This document shows, piece after piece, positions 16,370 to 24,933 of a DNA stretch of 64,000 bases. Numbering within the stretch: position 1 is the first letter of the stretch; every line of letters starts with the position of its first letter. Under the pieces are notes generated by a model. That model did not search any database and was not told where the DNA came from. It saw only the letters and a list, made by a program, of their open reading frames with translations. This DNA is from Pseudomonas sp. P5_109 (lineage in GTDB: Bacteria > Pseudomonadota > Gammaproteobacteria > Pseudomonadales > Pseudomonadaceae), in NCBI RefSeq assembly GCF_034009455.1, contig NZ_CP125380.1, forward strand, positions 3,485,501 through 3,549,500, read 5' to 3'. Position numbers and translations under genes: made by a program.

Positions 16370-17305
16370 TCAGTCGTGGTAACGCTTGCCGGGCGCCAGG
16401 TTTGCAGCCCGCAACACACCCAGCAGCAACGCATAGACCAGCATGAAAACCAGCAGCAGCAAGTAGGCCATCGCAGCCCCCAGTGGCCAGTTGCCGACCG
16501 AGCGAAACTGGTTGGCGATCACCAGGCCGGTGGTCATCGCGTCACGGCCGCCCAAAAGCTGGGGGGTGACGTAGTCACTGGCGGCAAGCACGAAGGTGAA
16601 CATGAACGAGCTGACGATGCTCTTGTGTGCCATCGGCATGATCACCCGCCACAGGATGGTGGCACCGCCGGCACCCAGGTCCGCAGCGGCTTCCAGGTAG
16701 TCCCGCTTGATGTCGCGCAAGCCCGACACCAGCAGCAGCAGGGTGAAGGGCAGCATGATGTGCACCAGGGTCAACACCACTGAAAACTTGCTGAAGACCA
16801 GCCATTCCAGTGGCTGATCGATCAGTCCCAGGTGCATCAGGGTGGAGTTGATCACGCCGTTGGTGCCCAGGATCGAGCGCCAGGCGTAGACCCGCACCAG
16901 GTAGCTGGAGAACCAGGAGACCAGGGCCAGGTACAGCACGGCATTGGAGCGCGTGCGATAGACAATGTAGTAGGCGACCGGGGCACTGATGACCGTCGAC
17001 AGCACCGCGGTCCAGAAGCCATTCTGCAGGGCGATCCAGAGCGAGTCGTAAAACCCGGTGGCAGTCAAGGCCTTGGCGTAGTTGGCCAGGGTTGCCGCAG
17101 GTTCCATGCTGAAGGTCTTGGCGGTCCAGAAACTCGCGACCAGCAGCAATAGCGACGGAATGAGGAAGAACACCACCAGAAAGAACAGGGGAGGCGATGC
17201 CAGTAGATAGCCGCTGAGTGTTTTCTTGTCGATTTTCACGTGTTTGCCAGCCTTTGAATCCCTGTCATCGAGGAGGATGGGCTCGCTGTTGTTGACTACG
17301 TTCAT
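16370..17305 (-). CDS. ABC transporter permease (PotB-like)
   Basis: A 311-residue inner-membrane permease with an N-terminal cytoplasmic stretch of about 30 residues, six hydrophobic segments and the EAA loop near residues 211-231 (EAAADLGAGGATILWRVIMP). It matches the PotB-type subunit of polyamine-family importers. The binding-protein gene ends about 95 bp upstream, and a strong hairpin lies in that gap, which would give lower expression of the permeases than of the binding protein. Confidence 0.92.
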   Translation of the reverse strand: MNVVNNSEPILLDDRDSKAGKHVKIDKKTLSGYLLASPPLFFLVVFFLIPSLLLLVASFWTAKTFSMEPAATLANYAKALTATGFYDSLWIALQNGFWTAVLSTVISAPVAYYIVYRTRSNAVLYLALVSWFSSYLVRVYAWRSILGTNGVINSTLMHLGLIDQPLEWLVFSKFSVVLTLVHIMLPFTLLLLVSGLRDIKRDYLEAAADLGAGGATILWRVIMPMAHKSIVSSFMFTFVLAASDYVTPQLLGGRDAMTTGLVIANQFRSVGNWPLGAAMAYLLLLVFMLVYALLLGVLRAANLAPGKRYHD

Positions 17306-17338
17306 GATGATTGTGCCTTTGCTTTTTGTTTCGATAAC

Positions 17339-17362
17339 GAGGGCGCCTTGCCGGGCGCCCTC
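17339..17362 (-). promoter_or_regulatory. Intra-operon hairpin after the binding-protein gene
   Basis: Inverted repeat GAGGGCGCC-TTGCCG-GGCGCCCTC with a perfect 9-bp stem between the solute-binding protein and first permease genes. There is no T-run, so it more likely stabilises the upstream mRNA end or attenuates than fully terminates (inference from position). Confidence 0.6.
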
Positions 17363-17400
17363 TCAAGCCGTTCTTTTACCTGGGCGGATAGCCGGGGCCG

Positions 17401-18561
17401 CTAGAACGAGCCTTTGAAGTTCGCCCACTGATCGATCCACTCGGCATAGGTCACGTACTTGTCGGAGCTCAGGGGCGGCTGGCCGTAGAGCTTCGATTTC
17501 TCGAAAAAGCTGTCCAGGTTCGCGTAGTCGAACGTTGTCCTGAGCTCTTCGGAGAGCAGCGGCACCGCCTTGCTGTTGACCACGCCGGAGAACATGGTGG
17601 TGGCCATTTTCGCCTGCGTGTCGGCCTCAAGCGTCTTGTTGATGAACTCCAGCGCGAGCGGTACGTCCTTGGCTGTCTTGGGGATGAACAAGGCATCGCA
17701 CCAGAGGGCAGCACCTTCCTTGGGCACCGATAGCTCTGTGACTATGCCGCGCTTTTTGGTCTCGCTCGGGGTGTTGGCCGACGCCGAAAACACCGCGTCG
17801 ACTTCGCCGGACACCAACAGCGAAACGGCATCGCCCGAGGAGGCCGCAAAGACTCGGCATTGATCACGATACGGTTTGAGTTTTTCGAAGGCGTCATCGA
17901 ATTCGGCGCGGGTCAGGTTAGGGAATTTGTCGCCGTAGCCGGCAATGATCGCGATCAGTGACCAGTTGGAAGTCCCGTCATCGACAAAGGTCAGCCGGCC
18001 CTTCAGTTTCGGGTCGAGCAGGTCTTTGTACTCGGCGGGTTTGTTCATTTTCTTGGGGTTGTAGACGATCGTGTTCATGCCCCACAACAGCGGGACGCCC
18101 CATTGCTTGCCATCCCAGTACCAGCGGCTGCCTTTATAGAACAGCGGCACGGTGTTTTCTGCGGAGTAGTTGGGGATCTGCGCGGTATCGATCGCCTTGA
18201 GCAGGCCCATCTGCTGATAGATGGTCTCGTAGCCCAACGCGTACATGGTCAGGTCAAGCTGCACGGGATCGGAACCGGCCAGCCGCGCGGTGATGTCGTC
18301 CTGGTTGCTGGCATAGCTGGAGCGCACGGTGATGCCACGCTGTTTGCGCCACTCGGCCAGCTCCGCATCACCGGTTTCACCTTCCCAGCCAAGAATCTCC
18401 AGATGACCCGAGGAGGCGGCAAATGCACTTGGCACGAACGAAGCAATGTACAACCCTGCGGCAGACGCAGCAGCCCCCAGCATGAACGAGCGCCGGTTCA
18501 GGCTGATCGAATCCAGGTTAATGCCGGTTGATCCATAACCCGACTCTGTTTCTTTTTTCAT
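17401..18561 (-). CDS. Extracellular solute-binding protein (PotD-like) with Tat-type leader
   Basis: A 386-residue periplasmic binding protein. The N terminus has a twin-arginine motif (NRRSFMLGAAAS, from about residue 22) and a hydrophobic stretch ending in AFA-AS (about 47-50), so export by the Tat route is likely. The mature part begins with LEILGWEG and has the PotD-like fold, with a DLTMYALGYETIYQQMGLL segment and WGVPLLWGMNTIVYN near residues 155-175. It would capture the substrate for the two permeases and ATPase downstream. PotD-family members bind polyamines or other small cations and amino compounds; the ligand here is unknown. Confidence 0.9.
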   Translation of the reverse strand: MKKETESGYGSTGINLDSISLNRRSFMLGAAASAAGLYIASFVPSAFAASSGHLEILGWEGETGDAELAEWRKQRGITVRSSYASNQDDITARLAGSDPVQLDLTMYALGYETIYQQMGLLKAIDTAQIPNYSAENTVPLFYKGSRWYWDGKQWGVPLLWGMNTIVYNPKKMNKPAEYKDLLDPKLKGRLTFVDDGTSNWSLIAIIAGYGDKFPNLTRAEFDDAFEKLKPYRDQCRVFAASSGDAVSLLVSGEVDAVFSASANTPSETKKRGIVTELSVPKEGAALWCDALFIPKTAKDVPLALEFINKTLEADTQAKMATTMFSGVVNSKAVPLLSEELRTTFDYANLDSFFEKSKLYGQPPLSSDKYVTYAEWIDQWANFKGSF

Positions 18562-18597
18562 TTTGAGTTCCTGCCTAGGGTGGTTGTTTGCTAACGG

Positions 18598-18873
18598 TTA
18601 ACGACTTGCAATGGCGTGCGCTCGGCGGGTTTCGCCGGGCATGTCCTTATGCATGCAGTCAGGTAAATCGGCAGAGTTATGGCCAGCGATGTTTCCATGC
18701 GGCTGGGGAGGTTGTGGCGCTGTGCTGCCTGGTAGAGAGAGCATTGCGCAGTTGGCCTCCACTGGTCCGATCGACTCTTCCTTGGCTGGGTACGCGCCGT
18801 GTTCTTCAAGTAGCAGGGTGAAGGCTTCACGTGGCGCGCCCAGCGCTTGATAGGCTCGGCTTGTTGTTTTCAT
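18598..18873 (-). CDS. Doubtful small ORF upstream of the ABC operon
   Basis: A 91-residue frame beginning MKTTSRAYQALG, 36 bp upstream of the binding-protein gene and in the same direction. It has no evident ribosome binding site and no family I recognise. It could be a leader or a gene remnant. The surrounding divergent gap (18562-19159) otherwise shows only a putative promoter region. Confidence 0.2.
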   Translation of the reverse strand: MKTTSRAYQALGAPREAFTLLLEEHGAYPAKEESIGPVEANCAMLSLPGSTAPQPPQPHGNIAGHNSADLPDCMHKDMPGETRRAHAIASR

Positions 18874-19159
18874 GGATCGAGTATTGGCCTGGCGGGCAGG
18901 GCACTCAATTTCGCAGCACCTTTAAAAGCGACGCACTCTGACGCATCAAAGTGACCTAATCGGCGCAGCAGTCTCCTGATAACGATAGTCCCGCTTGAGC
19001 GGGGGATGGGCGGTGTTCACGTGCGTCAACGTGCGTCTCTTTTGCGGGGGGTGCGAAATTGAGCCGTGTTTGTTCCAGGCGAATACTCCGATGACGGTCT
19101 TGAGACGCAGCAACGTGCATCCGCACTGGCGCCAGCGTCTATTCGATGGGAGTTTTTCT

Positions 19160-20263
19160 GTGAAGCTCACGGGTGGTCAGATTGTTGCGAAAGCGCTGAA
19201 AGCGAACGGTGTCGATTATGTTGCCGGCATGCCGGGTGAAGGCTCTTGGGCCTTGGTAGAAGCATTGCTCAAGACAGGCTCCGACATCCCTTTCATTCAT
19301 GTCATACAGGAGCAAAGCGCGGTCCACCTGGCCGACGGCTATTTTCGTGCCTGCGGTCGGCCGATGGCCATACTTCTGCCGGCGCCGCTGGGCCTTTCGA
19401 AAGCCTTGGGCGCGATTGCAGTGGCGTTGGCGGATGCCTCGGCGATGCTGGTGATCACTGCCGGCGACACCGAACGCGGCGTTGATTCTCCTGAGTTCAC
19501 AGCCACTGGCATCAGCAAAGAGCATGTGCGGGTTTCGTCGATTGAACAGTTGGCGCAGGCCCTGCGCCAGGCCTTCGATACGATGTTCAGCGGTCGCGTC
19601 GGCCCGGTCAGCCTGGATATCCCGGCGGCTGTCCAGGGCGCCTCGGTCGACGCCAGTTTGTCACCCGCCACCTTGCGGGCCAACAACGCCAGCGACATCC
19701 CACCGCTGGTGGCTCTCAGGCCCCTGGCGCAACTGAGTTCGATCCTGGAGGGGGATGCGCTGCTGATGGTCGGGACGCAGAGTCTGCGGGAGACTGTCAG
19801 TGAGATCTTCCCGGATTATCAACACCGAGGTCACTTCTGTACCTCTGGCGCCGGCGCGCTGGGTTGGGCAGTTCCGGCAGCCATTGGCGCGAAGCTCGCC
19901 ATGCCGGCACGTCAAGTGGTGTGTGCCGTCAGCGACGGGGATTTTTTACAGTCGATGCAGGAACTGGCGGTGTGCGTGATGCACAGTCTTCCCGTGGTGT
20001 TCCTGGTGTTCAACAACAGCGGGCCTGAGTCGTTGAGCGATGTGCAAGTTTCCCTCGCCGGGCAACATCGGGCCGGGGAATTCAATTTGCCGGACGGCAA
20101 ACCTTACTCGCCTGACTTCGCGGGCATCGCCAGAAACTTTGGCCTGCAAGCGTGGCGAGTCGAACATGCTTCGCAACTCAATCCAGCCTTCATCAAGGCG
20201 CTGAACAGCAAAGGGCCGTCGTTGGTGGAGATCATTACTGCGCGCAGTTCGCGAGCGAACTGA
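19160..20263 (+). CDS. Compact ThDP-dependent enzyme lacking the central domain
   Basis: A 367-residue protein made of an N-terminal PYR domain (about 1-175, activating Glu E51 in VIQEQSAV) joined by a short linker to a C-terminal PP domain (about 190-365; SDGD at 258-261 in place of GDGD, FNN at 284-286). The central TH3 domain found in the 595-residue neighbour is absent. PYR-PP-only proteins of this size include phosphonopyruvate and sulfopyruvate decarboxylases, but the closest visible relative is the full-length protein at 7742-9529 (shared SAVHLADGY and PDG-PYSPDF segments). The GTG at 19160 has GGGAG upstream and aligns with that protein's start. It stands alone, divergent from the ABC operon. 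Reaction unknown. Confidence 0.82.
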   Translation: MKLTGGQIVAKALKANGVDYVAGMPGEGSWALVEALLKTGSDIPFIHVIQEQSAVHLADGYFRACGRPMAILLPAPLGLSKALGAIAVALADASAMLVITAGDTERGVDSPEFTATGISKEHVRVSSIEQLAQALRQAFDTMFSGRVGPVSLDIPAAVQGASVDASLSPATLRANNASDIPPLVALRPLAQLSSILEGDALLMVGTQSLRETVSEIFPDYQHRGHFCTSGAGALGWAVPAAIGAKLAMPARQVVCAVSDGDFLQSMQELAVCVMHSLPVVFLVFNNSGPESLSDVQVSLAGQHRAGEFNLPDGKPYSPDFAGIARNFGLQAWRVEHASQLNPAFIKALNSKGPSLVEIITARSSRAN

Positions 20264-20277
20264 TTGAGCGCAACGTC

Positions 20278-21171
20278 TCAATCCTGACCGCCCCAGACGA
20301 TAGTGGCGTTATCGCCCGTCATGTATTCGCGCACTTCCAGCGGTAACGACTGATCGCTGGGAAGCACCGCGGTTGCATTGCGCAGGTGATGTTTGCGGAT
20401 CTTGCCTTTGTCCACCAGCCCCAACGCCATGCGCGTCGAGAAGGGTTGGCGAAAAGACGATGACGCCACACCGGTGACCAAACCATAAAGGAACCGGATT
20501 GGCCGGCGATGCTGCGGCGTGAGAATCGAAAACGTCATTTCGTTACGTTGCTTGCCCTCGAAATCGACCATGAACAGACGATCGCCCAGCAGCAGGCAGA
20601 ATCCGTGATAGGTGAACGAATAGCCGATCTTTCCACTGCCATCGAGCAAGGGAAAGCGTTCTACGGTGACGTACTGGACCATCGAGTCGGCCCGATACAG
20701 GCAGGTGACCGAACGCAGGATGCGGCCTTTATAGATAGAGGAGTTGTGGTACCGGTAATAGACGCCCAGATAGTCCTCGAGCAGATCCGCCGACTGCTTC
20801 GCCAGGGGCAGGAAATGATTGAATTGCGCCGAGGCCCGCAAGTCTGTCGGTAGTTCGTTTTCGTAGCCTTCATAAAACTTCTTGAACTCGGCGGGCGGCC
20901 GGAAAAGGTCTTCGGCCTCCATCATGAAATACCGGCCGATCTTCTGCAGGATTTTCTGCGAGGGGACGTGCTGGCCCACCAGGTATTTGTTGAACTGCTG
21001 GCGATTGACATCAACTTTGCGGCACATGTCTGCCACCGAGCGACAAGACTCCACCAGCGTACTCAGGTTCTTTTGCACGTTGGCTTGCAAGTCGCTGCGA
21101 ACCTGTTGTCGCTCAGGGTGCGAGGTGGCGGCAGTTAGCGACATGGGCGACGAATCTCCTCGGCTGGGCAT
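20278..21171 (-). CDS. XRE-like transcriptional regulator
   Basis: A 297-residue protein with a helix-turn-helix at about residues 40-85 (SVADMCRKVDVNRQQFNKYLVGQHVPS), which reads as an XRE/Cro-type domain, followed by about 200 residues of effector or oligomerisation domain I cannot assign. The start may be the internal Met at residue 10. It is convergent with the compact ThDP gene (14-bp gap) and divergent from the Gfo/Idh/MocA operon. It is the nearest regulator for that operon and probably controls it and itself. Ligand unknown. Confidence 0.75.
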   Translation of the reverse strand: MPSRGDSSPMSLTAATSHPERQQVRSDLQANVQKNLSTLVESCRSVADMCRKVDVNRQQFNKYLVGQHVPSQKILQKIGRYFMMEAEDLFRPPAEFKKFYEGYENELPTDLRASAQFNHFLPLAKQSADLLEDYLGVYYRYHNSSIYKGRILRSVTCLYRADSMVQYVTVERFPLLDGSGKIGYSFTYHGFCLLLGDRLFMVDFEGKQRNEMTFSILTPQHRRPIRFLYGLVTGVASSSFRQPFSTRMALGLVDKGKIRKHHLRNATAVLPSDQSLPLEVREYMTGDNATIVWGGQD

Positions 21172-21204
21172 TTTTTTCTCGATATAGGCCAGGGTGTAAG
21201 AGCG

Positions 21205-21259
21205 GAAGGTTATATAGGTTATAAATCAGTTATCGAAATAACCGCCTGTATAACTTGGT
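21205..21259. promoter_or_regulatory. AT-rich repeated boxes between XRE gene and Gfo operon
   Basis: The stretch contains GGTTATATAGGTTAT, then GTTATCGAAATAACC and GTATAAC. These are direct and inverted copies of a GTTAT half-site in otherwise GC-rich DNA, and probably mark a promoter with operator sites for the divergent XRE regulator. The rest of the 394-bp gap shows no gene. Confidence 0.5.
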
Positions 21260-21564
21260 GCCCACTTAAACAATTGAATTTTCAATAGTTAATCAAGCAT
21301 GTTTCATGCCCGCAAAGAGTATTTAAGTTCAATCCGCCAATATCAGTCAATGCGTCAGATTGTAAGCGCTCCTGCTGGCCAGTCCGAGTCACCATTGGGT
21401 AGGCGCATGCCCGGCCAGTAACACTTCGTCCGGCCGTCGGTAACAGATATCCATGCCATGGCCGAATAGTGCTTCAGTCCGCGTCATGTATCGAGGGTGT
21501 GCGAAATGGTGCAAAGAAAGTTCGCCATCGATACTTCAAGGCTTAACGATTGGAGTCTCAGGCG

Positions 21565-22734
21565 ATGGCAAGGTTGACCGGCGATATTCCAGGACAAAGG
21601 CGATTCAAGGTAGGCATGGTTGGCGGCGGGCAGGGCGCTTACTTCGCCAGTTATCACCGGGCGGCCATGCGTCTTTGCAATCGATTCGACATTGTCGCCG
21701 GTGCCTTCTCTTCGGATGCCGACAAGTGTCGGGAGGCGGGCGCGGCACTTGGCCTTCAACCCGAGCGCATCTACCTGTCGTTCGAGGACATGGCCGCTGC
21801 CGAGTCGCGTCGATCCGACCCCATAGAGGCGGTCGTCATCGTGACACCCAATCACCTGCACTTTGAACCTTGCCGATTGTTTCTGCGGGCGGGCATTCCG
21901 GTCATTTGCGACAAGCCGCTGGTCAACAGCCCACAAGAAGCCACTGAGTTGGCGAGCATTGCCGATCAGCACGATACGTTCTTCGCGCTGACCTACACCT
22001 ACCAGGGCTATCCCATGGTCAGGGATGCCCGCAGTCGTATTCAGGCCGGGGAGCTTGGCGACATTCGCTTCATGTATGTCGAGTACCTGCTGGAGTGGTT
22101 GGCGCCGGGTGTCTCGACGCTGAGTAAAAGCCTGGCCTGGCGCGGTGATCCGCAAAAGGCCGGCCCCACCGGTGTCGTCGGGGACATCGGCACCCATGCC
22201 TTCAACATGCTTGAGTTCCTGGGCGGGCGCCGTTGCACCAGCCTGAATGCCAAATTGACCACGGTCGTACCCGGCTGGGGGCTGGACGACACCTGTGTGG
22301 TGCAGCTGGAGTTCGAAGGCGGGGTAGACGGTCTGCTGTGGGCCAGTTTCGCGGCGCCCGGCCATCGTAATGGCCTGCGCTTCAAAATCATCGGCAGCCA
22401 GGCTTCGCTCGAATGGTGCCAGGAGTCCCCGGAAACACTGCGCTTTACCCCCGTCGACGGTGCAGAGCGCATCTACCGCCGAGGCCAGAGCGACAACGCC
22501 GCCCAGACACTGAACTTCACCAGCTTGCCCGCCGGCAACACCGAAGGCTATCTGGAAGCACTCGCTGTTCTCTACGCCGATTTCGCCGAGGCACTCGATG
22601 CCGGCGCAGGTTGGCGCAGCGCAACCAGCATTGCGTTACCCGACATCCATGAGGGCGTGCGCGGCGTCTGCCTGTCCCAGGCGTGCGTCGAGTCCAGCCG
22701 ACGGCGTGCCTGGGTGCCTTTTCCCTCCAACTGA
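21565..22734 (+). CDS. Gfo/Idh/MocA family oxidoreductase
   Basis: A 389-residue NAD(P)-dependent dehydrogenase. The Rossmann motif GMVGGGQGAYF lies near residues 17-27. The usual EKP motif is DKP here (VICDKPLVN, near residue 117), and the substrate-domain Asp/His signature is present as GDIGTHAFNM near 208-217. Family members oxidise sugars, inositols or their keto forms. The ATG at 21565 has GGAG nine bases upstream. It heads a plus-strand set with the GH3-like hydrolase, sugar-isomerase-like protein and GMC oxidase, a combination that fits keto-sugar or cyclitol breakdown (inference). Confidence 0.9.
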   Translation: MARLTGDIPGQRRFKVGMVGGGQGAYFASYHRAAMRLCNRFDIVAGAFSSDADKCREAGAALGLQPERIYLSFEDMAAAESRRSDPIEAVVIVTPNHLHFEPCRLFLRAGIPVICDKPLVNSPQEATELASIADQHDTFFALTYTYQGYPMVRDARSRIQAGELGDIRFMYVEYLLEWLAPGVSTLSKSLAWRGDPQKAGPTGVVGDIGTHAFNMLEFLGGRRCTSLNAKLTTVVPGWGLDDTCVVQLEFEGGVDGLLWASFAAPGHRNGLRFKIIGSQASLEWCQESPETLRFTPVDGAERIYRRGQSDNAAQTLNFTSLPAGNTEGYLEALAVLYADFAEALDAGAGWRSATSIALPDIHEGVRGVCLSQACVESSRRRAWVPFPSN

Positions 22735-22781
22735 CACCTCCACGCTTTCTGTGCTCAACACTACGCAACCAAGGAAAATCG

Positions 22782-23804
22782 ATGTCTAGCGAACTCTACA
22801 GAGCGGCATATTCGGTACTGCTTCCCGCGTTCGGGGATTTGCACCTGGACGAAAACGTCCGTCGTTATCTGAGCCGCGGGGGCGTTTCCCTGTTGCTGGG
22901 GGAGACACGGGACGAGTACGTGGGCCGAGCCATGAGCGCGGCGCGAAAGGGCGCGGAAACCCAGGCAGATTTCGTCAACATCGCCCGGCAAGGGGCCTCG
23001 TTGGCGGGGTCGCCGGTACTGATTGCGGTGGACCAGGAACTCGGCGGCATCGAACGCCTTCATCAATTGGTCCCTGCCGTCGCGTCGCGAGAGCAGTTCA
23101 AGGCGCTGAGCACTCAGGACATCGAACATCGATGCTTCGAGATGGCCCGGGCGGCACGCAGCCTGGGCGTCAATCTGTTCCTGGCACCGATTGTCGACGT
23201 GGTCACCGGCGCCAACCCATGGCTGCTCAACCGGCACCTGGGCGCCGACCCGCTCGAGGTCAGCCGGGTTTGCTGTGCCTTTATCCGCGGGGTGCAACGG
23301 GCAGGCGTGATTGCCACGGCCAAACACTTCCCGGGCCATTACATCACTGAAGCGGATCCGGCGATTGCCCCCGCCACAGTTCCCGGGCCAGTGCATTTGC
23401 TGCACGACAACCTTGAGGTCTTCAAGCAAGTCATCGCCACGGGCGTCAAGGCGGTGATGCCGGGGCCAGCGGTGTTCCCGGCGCTCGACCCTGAGCATTC
23501 GGCGTCCACCTCGTCGACAATCATCGGCCTTCTGCGTGACACCCTTGGTTTCGACGGTTTGATTATTTCCGATGACCTCGATGCGGTGTCCATCCTTCGC
23601 GGTAACTCCATCACGGACACGGCCGTTGCGTCACTGTCGGCAGGCGCACACCTGTTGCTGGTGTCCAGTGAGTCTGGTCTGGATGCCATCGCCGCAGCCA
23701 TTGTCGCGGCCGTCGATGCGGGGGTTCTGGACCGTCGGGTTCTGCTGGCTGCCGCGTTCAAGGTACGGGCGTTGGCCAATGCCACGCACGACCTGACGCG
23801 GTAA
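22782..23804 (+). CDS. Glycoside hydrolase family 3-like protein
   Basis: A 340-residue single-domain GH3 protein. KHFPGH at 181-186 and the nucleophile region IISDDLDAVS (D264 likely) are present. It is as short as NagZ-type enzymes, but the catalytic Asp-x-His loop of NagZ after KHFPGH is not evident (the segment reads ITEADPAI), so it is probably not a peptidoglycan N-acetylglucosaminidase. There is no signal peptide, so it would act in the cytoplasm on an imported glycoside. AAGGA precedes the ATG. It lies 47 bp after the Gfo/Idh/MocA gene in the same operon. Activity on a modified glycoside is inference. Confidence 0.85.
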   Translation: MSSELYRAAYSVLLPAFGDLHLDENVRRYLSRGGVSLLLGETRDEYVGRAMSAARKGAETQADFVNIARQGASLAGSPVLIAVDQELGGIERLHQLVPAVASREQFKALSTQDIEHRCFEMARAARSLGVNLFLAPIVDVVTGANPWLLNRHLGADPLEVSRVCCAFIRGVQRAGVIATAKHFPGHYITEADPAIAPATVPGPVHLLHDNLEVFKQVIATGVKAVMPGPAVFPALDPEHSASTSSTIIGLLRDTLGFDGLIISDDLDAVSILRGNSITDTAVASLSAGAHLLLVSSESGLDAIAAAIVAAVDAGVLDRRVLLAAAFKVRALANATHDLTR

Positions 23805-23895
23805 CTGCGTCAGTTCGCGCCTTATTTAGCGTGGCTGCGAAATCTCTACCTGAATCCGATCGCTCTACAATGAATAACAACGGTAGGAGCGTCAT

Positions 23896-24780
23896 ATGCA
23901 AACCCAAAACAATATCCTGGCCCTGCATTCCACAGTTGCAAAGCACTCGACCCTGGCGATGGACATCGACATTAAAAAGGCCACGGGTTTCGATGCGCTG
24001 GAGATCAACAGCGCAAAACTGGAAGCCTGGCTGCAGGCCGGTTATACCGAAGCGGAACTGAAAAATTTGCTTGCGGACGTGCCTGTCACAGGCATTGGTT
24101 ACCTGAGGGATATCGAGCGCCAGGGTACCGAACGCAATGACTTGCTCAAAGAGGCCGAGCGACTGTTCCAGTTGGCCAACCTGGCCGGCGCCAAAGGTGT
24201 GCAAGTGCTCACCGGGCCAATCAATGTCCAGGCCGTGATCGATTTCCAGCAGCACGGCAAGAGCAAGCATTACTCGGGCTTGCTGGGTCTTGATGAAGCG
24301 ACCCAGTATGACTTGACCGCCAGGAATCTCACCTTGCTGGCTGATCTGGCCAAGCAATATGACGTTCTTCTTTATCTTGAAGCGCTGTCCTGGACGCCAC
24401 TGAATAGCCTGGACCACCAACTTCAGCTGATTGATCGCTGCGGGCGCGATAACGTCAAGATGGTCATCGACTACTGGCATTGCTTTACCTCGGGCGTGAA
24501 GCCGCAAGACATTGCCAGGATGAACAAAGACCTGATCTACGGCGTGCACGTGTGTGACTCGCTGCCGTATGAAGGTGGTATCGCCAACGAAGAAATCCTC
24601 AGGGATGTGCCGACGGGCAGCGGGGTTCTGGACCTTGTCGAGTGGACGGCTGCGGTGAAGGCCACCGGGTACGAGGGCTGGTGGAGTTGCGAGTTGTTTT
24701 GCAAGAAACAGCAACAACAGAACAGTTACGAAGTCGCCAAAGCGTTGAAGTTACTGTTGACCCGGCTTGTGGGTCGATAA
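23896..24780 (+). CDS. Sugar phosphate isomerase/epimerase family protein (xylose-isomerase-like TIM barrel)
   Basis: A 294-residue TIM-barrel protein of the AP-endonuclease-2/xylose-isomerase-like group. Candidate metal ligands are a Glu in LYLEALSW (near 159), an Asp and His in VIDYWH (near 193-196), a His in GVHVCD (near 218) and a Glu in WWSCELF (near 264). GGTAGGAG precedes the ATG. Relatives include inosose dehydratase IolE and 3-keto-sugar isomerases, which fits the Gfo/Idh/MocA neighbour. The 91-bp gap to the GH3-like gene shows no terminator. Exact reaction unknown. Confidence 0.88.
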   Translation: MQTQNNILALHSTVAKHSTLAMDIDIKKATGFDALEINSAKLEAWLQAGYTEAELKNLLADVPVTGIGYLRDIERQGTERNDLLKEAERLFQLANLAGAKGVQVLTGPINVQAVIDFQQHGKSKHYSGLLGLDEATQYDLTARNLTLLADLAKQYDVLLYLEALSWTPLNSLDHQLQLIDRCGRDNVKMVIDYWHCFTSGVKPQDIARMNKDLIYGVHVCDSLPYEGGIANEEILRDVPTGSGVLDLVEWTAAVKATGYEGWWSCELFCKKQQQQNSYEVAKALKLLLTRLVGR

Positions 24781-24933
24781 ACAGCTTTTCGACAACAACC
24801 AAAAAGTACTTTTTCAAGTTTGATTTCGGCCTGCCCGTCATTGCGCAGGCGCAAGTCAAGGCTTGTCACTCTCTATTGGCTGCCATCGCTCCCGGTGGCC
24901 TTGTTCTCAATACTAAAAAGATCTGAGGTCGTA

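Noticed and set aside
22782..23804. NagZ beta-N-acetylglucosaminidase
   Set aside because: Size and KHFPGH agree, but the Asp-x-His catalytic loop of NagZ is not evident and the context is sugar catabolism, not cell-wall recycling.
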